A stretch of DNA of 64,000 nt from Sphingobacteriaceae bacterium. Lineage in GTDB: Bacteria > Bacteroidota > Bacteroidia > UBA7662. Both the position numbers and the translations under genes were made by a program. The stretch spans positions 112,660 through 176,659 of the forward strand of contig JAUXNJ010000010.1 in assembly GCA_030682795.1 (NCBI GenBank). Reading direction: 5' to 3'. Below are positions 34,784 through 43,890 of the stretch, piece by piece. The notes under the pieces are model-generated. The model worked only from the letters and a program-made list of their open reading frames with translations, searched no databases and was not told the origin of the DNA. Positions within the stretch are counted from its first letter, which is position 1. Each line of letters begins with the position of its first letter.

Positions 34784-36889
34784 ATGGCTGGTAGGTTTGG
34801 TATTTTCAGTTTTGCATGCTGGGTGGTGGTACTCTTGGGCTGTTCGCAGCCTGATAGCGAGCCTTCCGTGCCATTAACCGATTTCGATCAGCCCAAGCGG
34901 GTGGCCCTGCGCAATCGCTTTGATTTTTTAACACAGCGCGACAGTCTCGACCAAGCCCAAGCCCTCGTTGATTCACTGGCAGCCTTGAATACGCTACCCG
35001 ATTGGCTGGCTTGGAGTCGCTTCGACTTAAAAGGCCGACTCGCCGAATTGCAGGGCGATTTTCCCCAGGCGCTTTTCGAAATCAATCAATTGTTAGATTT
35101 TTTGGAGACAAAAAATGCCTCCGACTATATGCGCATTGAAGCTTATTTCAGAAGGGGTGATTTGCTGCTGCAATTACGGCAGTACGATTTGGCTTTTGAA
35201 GATTTTTTTAGAGGGGTGGGGCAGGGCGATCTTAGCAAGGATGCCTGTTTGAATGCCAATTTTAACTACCGGCTTGGCATGGTGAGCTACCGGCAATCCA
35301 ATTTTAAAGAGGCCATCGGCTATTTTAAGGCGTCTACCTTGCTTTTCGATAGTTGTTCCGATAAATATTCGGCCAAGTACCGCTTGCAAGAGGTGGCGAG
35401 TAATATCGGTCTTTGCTACTGGCGCCTGCAACAATACGATTCGAGCTTGGTGTGGTACGACTCTTCCTTGCAAATCATCGGCAATTTGCCCATTCAAAGT
35501 GAGGCCGACAAGGCACGATTCGATGTGGCACGTTGGGTAAGCAGGGGCAATAAGGGGGTGGTTTTGTATGAAAACGGCAGTTTTACCGAAGCTCGGCGTT
35601 TTATGTACGAATCGTACGAGGCCAATTTAACCGCACCTTATGGCGATAAAGGGCATGGAGCTTTTGTGGGGAATTCATTAGTGGGTTTTCTCATCAAGGA
35701 AAAAAAGCTCAGTGAGGCCGCGGCCATCATCAAGCGCATTGACAGTGCAAGTATTTTACTGCCCAACTCACCTGCATTGTTGATGGCACTGCGCAATAAA
35801 GTAGACTACTTTGCTGCGGCAGGGCTCAAAGACAGCATCTGGCCTTATTTCGTGCAATACACCCAGGTGGCCGACAGCATCAAGGCCTACGACCGTAATT
35901 TGATTAGGTTAAATACCAGTTTGTTGCTTCGTGGACTGGACATGGATTATGCTTTGAAAGCTGAAAAACAGAAGTCGGAGGCGCAATTACAATTAAATCG
36001 AGCCATAGTGGCCCTGTTGATTTTAGGCGCTTTGGGCCTGTTGGGCTTGATTGTTACCCTGCGGCGCAGTCGCCAGCGCAACAAGCAACTGGCCGCCTTA
36101 AACCGGCAGGTGCAGGAGCAAAATGCAGTACTGGAGTCCACCTTTGCTCAGTTAAAGTCCGCCAACCAAGAGCTCCAGTTTGCCAATGAGCAGCAAGCGC
36201 GTTTGCTGCGGGTGGTGGCGCACGACTTACGCAATCCCCTGGCAGCAGTGCACAGCATGAGTGTGATGAAGTTAGAGGAGCCTGAGCAGGACCCGGAAAA
36301 CCTCGATTTTTACCGACTTGCAGATAAGGCTTGTAGAGGCGGTCTCGACCTGATCAACGATTTGCTGGAATCGATGGAAATTCAGCAGCACAACGGTCGA
36401 AAAGTGAATCTTACCCAGGTGAAGCTGTATGAATTTTTAGAAGACACCGTGCGTTTGGTGCAGCACCGGGCCAAAGAAAAGGAAATCACTTTGAAACTTG
36501 GCTTTGTTGAGCCCGCTTGGGTGGTAGATTTAGATGTGGAGCGCTTCCGCCGTGCCCTCATCAACCTCATTACCAATGCCATCAAGTTCAGTAAACGTGG
36601 CAGTACGGTCCAACTATTGTGCAGCCTTCACCCCAAGGGCTTGCAACTAGAAGTAATAGATGAAGGCATTGGCATAGCGGAGGGGGACGTTGCCAAATTA
36701 TTCGAAAGCTTTACACCTTTAAAGCGGCCAGGTACCGAAGGAGAAAAGGCATTTGGATTGGGATTATCGATTACCAAGCACATTGTAGACATGCATGAGG
36801 GCGAAATTGAGGTCGAAAGCCGTCCGGGTAAAGGCGCTACTTTTCGGATCATTTTGCCTGAGTCGCTGGTGGTCAAAGACTTTGATTAA
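34784..36889 (+). CDS. TPR-containing sensor histidine kinase with lipoprotein-like signal peptide
   Basis: I start at the ATG at 34784 (701 residues); a TTG three codons earlier is also possible. An N-terminal lipobox-like VVLLGCS (Cys20) follows a hydrophobic segment. Residues about 40-390 are helical repeats of TPR type (PQALFEINQLLDFL, RLGMVSYRQSNFKEAIGYF). A single transmembrane helix lies at about 406-426, then a coiled coil, then HisKA with VVAHDLRNPLAAVHS (phospho-acceptor His480). The HATPase domain has NLITNAIKFS, DEGIGIAEGD and GLGLSITKHIVDMHEGEI. No receiver domain or adjacent response regulator is visible, so it is an orphan kinase. Confidence 0.9.
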   Translation: MAGRFGIFSFACWVVVLLGCSQPDSEPSVPLTDFDQPKRVALRNRFDFLTQRDSLDQAQALVDSLAALNTLPDWLAWSRFDLKGRLAELQGDFPQALFEINQLLDFLETKNASDYMRIEAYFRRGDLLLQLRQYDLAFEDFFRGVGQGDLSKDACLNANFNYRLGMVSYRQSNFKEAIGYFKASTLLFDSCSDKYSAKYRLQEVASNIGLCYWRLQQYDSSLVWYDSSLQIIGNLPIQSEADKARFDVARWVSRGNKGVVLYENGSFTEARRFMYESYEANLTAPYGDKGHGAFVGNSLVGFLIKEKKLSEAAAIIKRIDSASILLPNSPALLMALRNKVDYFAAAGLKDSIWPYFVQYTQVADSIKAYDRNLIRLNTSLLLRGLDMDYALKAEKQKSEAQLQLNRAIVALLILGALGLLGLIVTLRRSRQRNKQLAALNRQVQEQNAVLESTFAQLKSANQELQFANEQQARLLRVVAHDLRNPLAAVHSMSVMKLEEPEQDPENLDFYRLADKACRGGLDLINDLLESMEIQQHNGRKVNLTQVKLYEFLEDTVRLVQHRAKEKEITLKLGFVEPAWVVDLDVERFRRALINLITNAIKFSKRGSTVQLLCSLHPKGLQLEVIDEGIGIAEGDVAKLFESFTPLKRPGTEGEKAFGLGLSITKHIVDMHEGEIEVESRPGKGATFRIILPESLVVKDFD

Positions 36890-36966
36890 TTAATAACGCA
36901 GACTTAATGCCATAAAGTTGATATATAACAAATTGTTATTTAACTTTAAAGCTATCCCGCGTATTT

Positions 36967-39192
36967 ATGTTTCGATTTTTGTTCTTTGTACTGTTTCTCT
37001 GCCCTGGTTTTATTCAACCTGCTGCTGCCCAGCGGCCTAAAGTAGGATTGGCCCTAAGTGGCGGCGGGGCCAAGGGGCTGGCGCACATCGGAGTGTTGCA
37101 GGCCATCGACAGTGCGGGGCTATCGATCGATTTTATTGCGGGCACCAGCATGGGGGGGGTGGTAGGCGCTTTGTATGCCACGGGTTATTCGGGCAATGCC
37201 ATCGATTCGATTGCCCGGGCGGTAGATTGGAACGTGATTTTTTCGACGGCACCCGACATGAGCCGCATACCCGTTGACAAAAAGAAAGAAAACGAGGAGC
37301 AGTCGTTCGAAATCCGCATGAAAAATCGCAAAGTGCAGATTCCCTCTGGCATGCTCGAATCGCAGGAGCTTTGGCTGCTGTTGTCGGAGCTGCTAATGCC
37401 GGCTTATGCGGTTAAAGACTTCAACAAACTCAGCATTCCCTTTCGTTGTGTGGCCACCGATGTGCTCACAGGCGATGCGGTGGTACATGCCGATGGTAAT
37501 TTAGTGTATGCGGTGCGGTCGAGCATGGCCATTCCTTCCATTTTTACGGCCATTGATTTTGAAGGCATGAAGCTAATCGATGGAGGTGTAGTGCGCAATT
37601 TCCCAGTGAAAGATGTGCGGTCGATGGGGGCTCAATACATCATTGGCTCAAATGTGTCGGCTGCCAGTTTACCCGCCGATCAAATGAACTCGGCCATCAA
37701 TATTTTGTACCAAACGGCTTTTTTGCGGTCTTCTGAGGATTTTAAAGAAGAGGTGAAGCTGCTGAATATGTTTATCAACATTGATTTGGAGCGGTTTTCG
37801 GCGGGAAGCTTTTTTAGCAGCGACAGCATTTTGGCCATTGGCAAGGCAGCTGGCGATAGCTACTATCCCTATTTCAAACGTTTGGCCGATTCGTTGAATG
37901 CCATCCAGCCCAAGCCATTTAAGGCCAATCGCTTGAATTCGAACGAGAAAATTTTAATTCGGGGCATGACCATCACCGGATTGGAGACCACAACCCGCAC
38001 GGCCTTTTTGGAGCGGTTGGGATTGCGGGCCAACCTTGAATATACACCCGCCGAAATTTCGGAGGCCATCCGCGAGGTGTTTGCCATGCGACTGTATAAA
38101 AGCATTACCTATGAGCTCATTCCCAATCCCGAAGGTGGAGCCAGTATTGTCTTTAAGGTGCAAGAACATCCGCCTGTGGGCATTTCGGGGGGCTTTCATT
38201 ACAATACTTTTTCAAACATTGCCTTGGTGGCCAATTACCGCGTGGCCAATTTGTTGACCGATAAATCGGAGAGTACGGTGCGCCTGGCCTTGGGCGATAA
38301 TTCCCACCTGATGCTGCGGCAAGAACATTACATTGGGCAACGCTTGAACCATAAAATCACGGCAGCAGTGCGGCTCGACCGGGTGTTTTTTCCGGAATTT
38401 GTGGACTACAGCCAACGTCAACTGTACCGCGAAAGCATGGCTACCATGCGGCTCCAATACGACCGCCTGATCAAACGCAATAGGCTTACAGGCGTAGGAA
38501 TTGAGTATGTCGCTGTAAGTTGGCGGCCACGTTTTTTTGCTTTGGAAAGCAAGCGCATCGACAACAGCTACTTTTCGGCTTATTACCAGTACAAGCGCAA
38601 CGATTTATCCACGTTGTCCTTTCCCGACAAAGGCTTTTATGCCGAGATGAAGACGGAGCTGATTTTTAAGCAGCGTCCATTTTTGGAGGAGATCAGGCCC
38701 GAATCCCGCCTGGAGCAATACGGCGGCACGGGTTTGGGGGAGTATTTTAGAGGGCAGTGGCGGATTGAATCTTATCATCCCATTAACAAACGCATGAGCT
38801 GGTTTGTAAAAAGCAGTGGTGGTGTAAACTTCACCACTACGGAAGCCCTTTTTAATTTTTGGAACGTGGGCGGACAATATCAGCTGTTTCGTAATCAGAT
38901 TACTTTTGCTGGTTTTAGGGAATATGAGCTGCAAAGTAACGGCTTTGGCATGTTGCAATTGGGAGTACAGCGGCAAATAGCCAGTCGTTTGTTTTTGCTA
39001 GGCAAAATCAACAGCGGCGCGAGCGGCCTAAACCGTGTGGCAGTAGATTTTGAAAAAGCCCTAATCTTTGCTTGGGGCACGAGTGCGTCTTTGGGTTACA
39101 GGAGTCCGATTGGACCAGTAGACCTTTCTCTCAACTACAACATTACCACCAATAGCTGGATAGGCTTGTTGAATTTGGGCTGGTGGTTTTAG
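36967..39192 (+). CDS. Patatin-like phospholipase fused to POTRA and BamA-type barrel (type Vd-like)
   Basis: 741 residues. After a signal peptide (to about AAAQ, residue 22) comes a patatin domain with the oxyanion-hole glycines SGGGAKG (32-37), nucleophile motif GTSMG (Ser61) and dyad motif DGG (Asp205). A POTRA-like segment (ILIRGMTITGLETTTRTAF, then ISEAIREVFAMRLYKSITYEL) spans about 330-410. The remaining sequence alternates as a 16-strand barrel and ends in the aromatic LLNLGWWF. This is the PlpD / type Vd autotransporter architecture: a secreted or surface-exposed lipase linked to its own translocator. All catalytic residues are present. The gene is on its own transcript side, 77 bases after the kinase gene. 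Confidence 0.9.
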   Translation: MFRFLFFVLFLCPGFIQPAAAQRPKVGLALSGGGAKGLAHIGVLQAIDSAGLSIDFIAGTSMGGVVGALYATGYSGNAIDSIARAVDWNVIFSTAPDMSRIPVDKKKENEEQSFEIRMKNRKVQIPSGMLESQELWLLLSELLMPAYAVKDFNKLSIPFRCVATDVLTGDAVVHADGNLVYAVRSSMAIPSIFTAIDFEGMKLIDGGVVRNFPVKDVRSMGAQYIIGSNVSAASLPADQMNSAINILYQTAFLRSSEDFKEEVKLLNMFINIDLERFSAGSFFSSDSILAIGKAAGDSYYPYFKRLADSLNAIQPKPFKANRLNSNEKILIRGMTITGLETTTRTAFLERLGLRANLEYTPAEISEAIREVFAMRLYKSITYELIPNPEGGASIVFKVQEHPPVGISGGFHYNTFSNIALVANYRVANLLTDKSESTVRLALGDNSHLMLRQEHYIGQRLNHKITAAVRLDRVFFPEFVDYSQRQLYRESMATMRLQYDRLIKRNRLTGVGIEYVAVSWRPRFFALESKRIDNSYFSAYYQYKRNDLSTLSFPDKGFYAEMKTELIFKQRPFLEEIRPESRLEQYGGTGLGEYFRGQWRIESYHPINKRMSWFVKSSGGVNFTTTEALFNFWNVGGQYQLFRNQITFAGFREYELQSNGFGMLQLGVQRQIASRLFLLGKINSGASGLNRVAVDFEKALIFAWGTSASLGYRSPIGPVDLSLNYNITTNSWIGLLNLGWWF

Positions 39193-39219
39193 CTTTTTGA
39201 TGTTTTTGCAGCAGCAGTC

Positions 39220-40101
39220 TCATACCAAACCCAAACGTTGGGCGGTAGTCTCCTTGCAGATGAGGTAGTTATAGGTACTGCTACCGCTTAGTTTGCTTAC
39301 TAATACGGCCCCTTTTTCTTCATCAATGTTGAAGTACAGGTAGTCGAGTTGTCCTATAATTTGTGAAATGGCACTGGCAATCTCGTCGTTAAGTATTTCA
39401 ATGAGAAAATCGGGCTTTAAAGCGGCAATCTTTGTAAACCCTGCCAATACCTGCGGCTCAAATTTTTCAACATCAATTTTTACCAAATCCACACCTTTAA
39501 TCACGCCAGATTCAATGAGACTGTCGATGGTTCGGACTTCGATTTTTTGTTCCAGACTACCATCGTGATTGGCATGTGCATTTTGCACAAGCGAAGCCAT
39601 GTAATTATGTTCTTCATGACTGTCGTATATAACGGTGGTGGTATTTTGATCGCCACAGGCGATGTTATGGGCTGAAATGTTAAATTGATTGGCTTGAATG
39701 TTTTTTTGAAGTTTGTCGAATACCCTGTTGATGGGTTCAAAAGCATGGATTTCTGCCTTTGGCTGTACGCTAGCTGCTAATAAGCTGTAAACTCCAGTAT
39801 TTGCGCCGATGTCAAGTATGTAGTGGGCATCCTTGCTCAATGCTTTCCATAATTGCAAAGAAGTCTTTTCCCAGCCATGTTCGATACCCCCCCAAAATAG
39901 CAGCGTTTCAACGTAATTTCCATGGTTATACATTTTAAATTGTGTATTTGGATCAACCTGAACGTTAAAACTACCTTTAAAATAGAGGTGTTTGTATATG
40001 GAAAAGGGTAAAATATGTGCTTTCCGTAAGGGCTGTAGCAGCCATAAATGCGCAAAAAGCTGTTCGTATATTTTACGCGATATTTTGGAAAAAGGGTTCA
40101 T
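39220..40101 (-). CDS. FkbM family methyltransferase
   Basis: 293 residues with an S-adenosylmethionine-binding core: YILDIGANTGVYSLLAAS (motif I near residue 95), AEIHAFEPINRVFDKLQKN, and VDLVKIDVEKFEPQVLAGF, the FkbM hallmark. Members O-methylate glycans and other small molecules. The first ~60 residues (FAHLWLLQPLRKAHILPF) look like a membrane-associating helix. It starts close to and divergent from the phosphoesterase gene. A TAGTTTG sequence, one base shorter than the -7 consensus, ends 5 bases before its ATG. No glycan cluster surrounds it. Confidence 0.85.
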   Translation of the reverse strand: MNPFSKISRKIYEQLFAHLWLLQPLRKAHILPFSIYKHLYFKGSFNVQVDPNTQFKMYNHGNYVETLLFWGGIEHGWEKTSLQLWKALSKDAHYILDIGANTGVYSLLAASVQPKAEIHAFEPINRVFDKLQKNIQANQFNISAHNIACGDQNTTTVIYDSHEEHNYMASLVQNAHANHDGSLEQKIEVRTIDSLIESGVIKGVDLVKIDVEKFEPQVLAGFTKIAALKPDFLIEILNDEIASAISQIIGQLDYLYFNIDEEKGAVLVSKLSGSSTYNYLICKETTAQRLGLV

Positions 40102-40176
40102 GGCGGCAAACTAACGAAATTGTTGGGTTTGTTCCTAATTTGCCGATGCAAATCGGTCGTTCTGCCTTTGAAGGCC

Positions 40177-40184
40177 TATATTTG
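40177..40184 (+). promoter_or_regulatory. -7 promoter box of the NrnA-like gene (TATATTTG)
   Basis: A perfect TAnnTTTG ending 6 bases before the ATG at 40191. It decides the start: longer in-frame readings would run through the promoter. Confidence 0.55.
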
Positions 40185-40190
40185 CACATC

Positions 40191-41216
40191 ATGTTAAAAA
40201 CGCACAAACTTCAGGAGCTGCAGCACTTGCTGCAACAGCCACGTAACATCGTGATTACTACCCACCACAAGCCCGATGGGGACGCCATGGGCTCCTCGCT
40301 AGGTCTTTACAACGCCCTGCTTCAGCTGGGGCACGAGGTGCAGGTAATTACTCCCAACGACTACGGTGCTTTTTTGCATTGGATGGCAGGCGATGATACG
40401 GTGATTGAGTTTGAGCGCGAAACCGAACGTGCTACCCAGCGCCTGGCAGCAGCTGAACTGATTTTTTGTCTCGATTTTAACGACCTCAAGCGGGTAAATG
40501 AGCTGGGGGAGCTGATCCAGAAAAATGGCACGCCCACCGTGATGATCGACCACCACCTGGATCCGCCTGGCTTCGAAACCTACACCTTCCACAATACCGC
40601 GGCTTCTTCTACTTGCGAGCTGATTTATGATTTTCTGGAAGCCATCAATCTCAAACATTTGGTAAATGCAGACGTGGCAAGTTGTTTGTACACGGGCATC
40701 ATGACCGATACTGGTAGCTTCCGTTTTCCTGCTACCACCCCCAAGGTACACCGTTTGGTGGCCGATTTGATGGAGCGCGGCGCCAACCATGTATTCATTC
40801 ACCAAGCGGTTTATGACCAAATGAGTGAAAATGTTCTGCGCTTTTTGGGCCATTGCTTTAGTCAGAAGCTGCGCGTGCTGCCGCAATACCACACTGCCTA
40901 TTTTGTGGTTTCGGCCGAAGAACTTGAGCAATTTCAGCTCAATACCGGTGAAACAGAAGGGCTGGTGAATTATGCCCTCAATCTGCAAGGCATGCGTTTT
41001 GCCGCGCTGATTATCGACCGCACCAAAGCAGTGAAGATGTCGTTTCGCTCCAAAGGTGAGGTGCCCGCCAATGCCTTTGCCCGCGAGTGGTTCGAAGGCG
41101 GGGGGCATTTTAACGCCGCCGGCGGTCAGAGCAACGACTCACTTGAACGCACAGAAGTCCGTTTTTTAGAGGCTTTAGAGATTTTTGCACCAAAATACCT
41201 ATCGGCTTCTAGTTGA
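40191..41216 (+). CDS. nrnA: DHH-DHHA1 phosphoesterase (NrnA-like oligoribonuclease / pAp phosphatase)
   Basis: 341 residues from the ATG at 40191. DHH-family motifs: THHKPDGDAMGSSLG (residues 24-37), LDFNDLKRV, MIDHHLDPPG (D120-H121-H122), TGIMTDTGSFRFPAT, and the DHHA1 motif FEGGGHFNAAGG near residue 303. These coordinate Mn2+ for cleavage of short RNA oligonucleotides or dephosphorylation of 3'-phosphoadenosine 5'-phosphate. The position of the promoter box and the motif start near residue 20 support the chosen ATG. Confidence 0.9.
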   Translation: MLKTHKLQELQHLLQQPRNIVITTHHKPDGDAMGSSLGLYNALLQLGHEVQVITPNDYGAFLHWMAGDDTVIEFERETERATQRLAAAELIFCLDFNDLKRVNELGELIQKNGTPTVMIDHHLDPPGFETYTFHNTAASSTCELIYDFLEAINLKHLVNADVASCLYTGIMTDTGSFRFPATTPKVHRLVADLMERGANHVFIHQAVYDQMSENVLRFLGHCFSQKLRVLPQYHTAYFVVSAEELEQFQLNTGETEGLVNYALNLQGMRFAALIIDRTKAVKMSFRSKGEVPANAFAREWFEGGGHFNAAGGQSNDSLERTEVRFLEALEIFAPKYLSASS

Positions 41217-41262
41217 TTTTTGTATTTTCGACATCCGTTGAACAAAACTGCGTAAGCATCTC

Positions 41263-42060
41263 ATGAAAAAATACCTCCTCCCTTTGTTGCTGCTATTGGC
41301 AGCGTGTAAGCCGGAAGCTAAAAATACCAGACTGGTCACGCCCAATGGTCTGCAATACGAAATGCACATCAATGTAGCCGAACAAAAGGCTGTGTTGGGA
41401 GACATTTTGGTGATTGAAATGCAGTATGGTACCGCTGATTCTATAATTTTTGATTCTCGGAACTACGGACGACCAGTGTATTTACAGGTAACCAACCCAG
41501 CCTATCCCGGTAGCATGGAAGAAGGACTTGTGCTCTTGGGCACAGGTGACTCCGCTACATTTTACCTTTCTGCCGACTCCGTGTACAACCGCATTTTTAA
41601 CCAACCCTTGCCGCCTGGCATCAAAGCGGGTAGTGAAATGGTATTTCATATTGGCGTATTGGCGGTACGCAATGAAGACCGTGACTTAGAGAAATTTTTG
41701 CTCAATCAAGGCATCACCGATACGGCACGCTACTCTGGCCTGATCATCTCACGCAAGACCGTAGGCAAAGGAAAAACAGCTTTGTCGGGTAAAAAAGTAA
41801 CTGTGCACTATACCGGCAGTTTGTTAGACGGCACCATATTCGATAGCTCCCGTGAACGTAACGAGCCTTTTACCTTTGTTTTGGGAGAAGGACAAGTAAT
41901 TCAGGGTTGGGAAGAAGGAATTGCCTTGTTACGCGAAGGGGATGTGGCCCGATTGATTATTCCTTCCTACTTGGCCTACGGACCAAAAGGAGCGGCTGGT
42001 GGTGTAATTCCACCATATGCTACTTTGCTCTTTGATGTAGAAGTGTTGAAGGTGGAGTAA
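41263..42060 (+). CDS. FKBP-type peptidyl-prolyl isomerase, lipoprotein
   Basis: 265 residues. The signal peptide ends in a lipobox (LLLAACKPE, Cys15), so the protein is lipid-anchored in the periplasm or on the surface. The C-terminal FKBP domain (about 155-265) is complete: KKVTVHYTGSLLDGTIFDSS, FVLGEGQVIQGWEEGIALL, ARLIIPSYLAYG, GVIPPYATLLFDVEVLKVE. The N-terminal half (LQYEMHINVAEQ, LGDILVIEMQYGTAD) looks like a second, degenerate FKBP fold. Similar FKBP lipoproteins (GldI-type) assist envelope protein folding in gliding Bacteroidota; assignment to gliding is not supported by neighbours here. A -7-like TATTTTCG lies about 30 bases upstream of the ATG. Confidence 0.9.
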   Translation: MKKYLLPLLLLLAACKPEAKNTRLVTPNGLQYEMHINVAEQKAVLGDILVIEMQYGTADSIIFDSRNYGRPVYLQVTNPAYPGSMEEGLVLLGTGDSATFYLSADSVYNRIFNQPLPPGIKAGSEMVFHIGVLAVRNEDRDLEKFLLNQGITDTARYSGLIISRKTVGKGKTALSGKKVTVHYTGSLLDGTIFDSSRERNEPFTFVLGEGQVIQGWEEGIALLREGDVARLIIPSYLAYGPKGAAGGVIPPYATLLFDVEVLKVE

Positions 42061-42145
42061 GGCTGGTGAACAAACCCCTTATGGGCCGTTTTAGCGTCAG
42101 CTTTTTTATCGATTGGAGGGGTTTTGCGAACTGTGTTTAATTGCC

Positions 42146-43090
42146 TCAGACAAAGAAGTCGTTGAGCAGTTTGTCGGCCAGCACTTCTGAAATTTTCCGG
42201 TACGATTCTACGGTCCAGCCGGCCACATGCGGACTCAACAGCACCCTCGGATGGGCAAACAGCTTTTGCATGAGGTTTTGGTCCCACTGCTGCGGCTTTT
42301 CATGCTCTAATACATCTAAACAAGCGCCCGTAAGTTGGCCTGCTTCCAGCGCTGCCACCACGGCTTCGAGCTGTACAATTTCACCTCTGGCGGCATTTAC
42401 CAGCACCAAAGGCTTTTGAAAGGCACCTAAAAAGGCAGCATTTACCATGCCGCGACTTTCTTTGGTGAGGGGGATGTGCAAACTCAGGATGTCGGCCCGC
42501 TCAAACAGCGCCTCCAACGGCACTTCTTTCACGCCCTCACTGCCAAATCCCCGTTTGTACTTATCGTACGCCAGCACCTCGCAGCCAATGCCCTGCAGTA
42601 CGCGCGCCGTGGCCGCCCCGTTGTTGCCGTAGCCAATAATGCCCACGGTTTTGCCCATGAGCTCTATGCCGCGGTGCAACTCGCGTTCCCAGCGGCCACT
42701 TCTTACCGCGGCATCTGCTTCGCGCAGTTTATTGAACACCGTTAAAAGCATGCCGGCCACGTGCTCGGCCACCGCTTGCCGGTTGCCTTCGGGGGCATTG
42801 TACAATTTGATGCCAAGCTGCTGCGCCGCTCCTTCGTCTATGTTATCTAAACCGGCACCAGCCCGCGCAATGAACCGCAAGCCACTGCAAGCCGCCAAAA
42901 TGGCACCTGTGATTTGAATTTTGGTGCGAATTACCAAGCCTTGGTAGGCTGGCAGGGTAGTGGCAATGGCCTCGGGCGCTATGTCGGGCTGGTAGTCGAG
43001 CACTACCTGCGGTAACGCACCCAGGCGCTGCAGCAGCACCGGATGCACGTCATCTACAATTAAAATGCGAAACAACTCAGTGCCCGCCAT
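42146..43090 (-). CDS. D-isomer-specific 2-hydroxyacid dehydrogenase (SerA-like)
   Basis: 314 residues. Rossmann motif VGIIGYGNNGAATARVL near residue 148, the catalytic arginine region LVNAARGEIV, the glutamate region, and the catalytic histidine in LSPHVAGWTVES. Family enzymes reduce 2-keto acids with NAD(P)H. Resemblance in the substrate domain (GLVIRTKIQITG, FIARAGAGLDNID) is to phosphoglycerate dehydrogenase, but the C-terminal ACT domain of long SerA forms is absent. It overlaps the end of rsmA by 14 bases and is probably co-transcribed with it. Confidence 0.88.
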   Translation of the reverse strand: MAGTELFRILIVDDVHPVLLQRLGALPQVVLDYQPDIAPEAIATTLPAYQGLVIRTKIQITGAILAACSGLRFIARAGAGLDNIDEGAAQQLGIKLYNAPEGNRQAVAEHVAGMLLTVFNKLREADAAVRSGRWERELHRGIELMGKTVGIIGYGNNGAATARVLQGIGCEVLAYDKYKRGFGSEGVKEVPLEALFERADILSLHIPLTKESRGMVNAAFLGAFQKPLVLVNAARGEIVQLEAVVAALEAGQLTGACLDVLEHEKPQQWDQNLMQKLFAHPRVLLSPHVAGWTVESYRKISEVLADKLLNDFFV

Positions 43091-43850
43091 AAATGCTGCG
43101 TGTTAAATCTATAAAATCGGCCACACTCAATTGCTCGGCGCGCTTGCTGAGCACCTTCATTTCGTCTACGTAATCCTCTGGCAATACCGGCTTGAGGGCG
43201 TTGCTAAGCATTTTACGGCGCTGGTTGAAGGCGGTTTTGACCACTCGAAAGAGGTCTTCGGTTTTGCAATTCGGACTCGAGGGCAAGCGCTGCAAGCGGA
43301 TGACGCCCGATTTGACCTTGGGCGGCGGGTTAAACACCCCTTCGTTTACGGTAAACAAATATTCGGCATGGAAAAAAGCCTGGGTCAGCACGCTGATGAT
43401 GCCATATACCTTGCTGCCGTGTGGCGCACAAATGCGCTGGGCCACCTCTTTCTGAAACATGCCAGTCATTTCAGGAATCCGCTCGCGGTGCTCAATCACC
43501 TTAAAAACAATCTGGGTGCTGATGTTGTAGGGAAAATTGCCGGTGACCGCCACCTGCTCCTTGCTGAGGTAGGCTGGATCTATCTGCAAAAAGTCGCCAA
43601 TAAAATCGGAGCTGTGGTAGCCTTTTTCGTTGATCAGGTGGTCGATGCTCTCCTGGTCTACCTCCGATAAAATAAGACTGTATGGCTGTTCTCGCAAGTA
43701 TTGGGTGAGCATGCCTGTGCCCGGTCCTACCTCAATTACTGACTTGTAATCGCCATAACCCGTAAGGGTGTTGGCAATGCGCTTGGCGGTGTTGTGGTCG
43801 GTTAAAAAATGTTGTCCGAGCTGCTTTTTGGGTCTGACCTTAATATTCAC
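43077..43850 (-). CDS. rsmA: 16S rRNA dimethyladenosine transferase
   Basis: 257 residues. RsmA/KsgA dimethylates two adjacent adenosines in the 3' hairpin of 16S rRNA during 30S maturation. Signatures: KKQLGQHFLTDHNTAKRIA at the N-terminus, SAM-binding VIEVGPGTGMLTQYL, and the catalytic GNFPYNIST (family usually N-L-P-Y; here Phe). The start codon is GTG at 43850; a perfect -7 box ends 4 bases before it, leaving no room for a leader. The gene overlaps the 2-hydroxyacid dehydrogenase downstream. Confidence 0.94.
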   Translation of the reverse strand: MNIKVRPKKQLGQHFLTDHNTAKRIANTLTGYGDYKSVIEVGPGTGMLTQYLREQPYSLILSEVDQESIDHLINEKGYHSSDFIGDFLQIDPAYLSKEQVAVTGNFPYNISTQIVFKVIEHRERIPEMTGMFQKEVAQRICAPHGSKVYGIISVLTQAFFHAEYLFTVNEGVFNPPPKVKSGVIRLQRLPSSPNCKTEDLFRVVKTAFNQRRKMLSNALKPVLPEDYVDEMKVLSKRAEQLSVADFIDLTRSIYGGH

Positions 43851-43854
43851 TCAA

Positions 43855-43862
43855 CAAAAATA
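43855..43862 (-). promoter_or_regulatory. -7 promoter box of rsmA (TATTTTTG)
   Basis: A perfect TAnnTTTG on the minus strand ending 4 bases before the GTG start at 43850. It suggests a leaderless transcript starting at or near the GTG. Confidence 0.55.
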
Positions 43863-43890
43863 AGCGATTGCCGCCTAATGACAGCATTTA

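Noticed and set aside
42065..42128. Long-loop inverted repeat (CAAACCCCT / AGGGGTTTTG) between the FKBP and dehydrogenase genes as a terminator
   Set aside because: The loop is about 40 bases and the stem only about 9, too weak to call without transcript ends.
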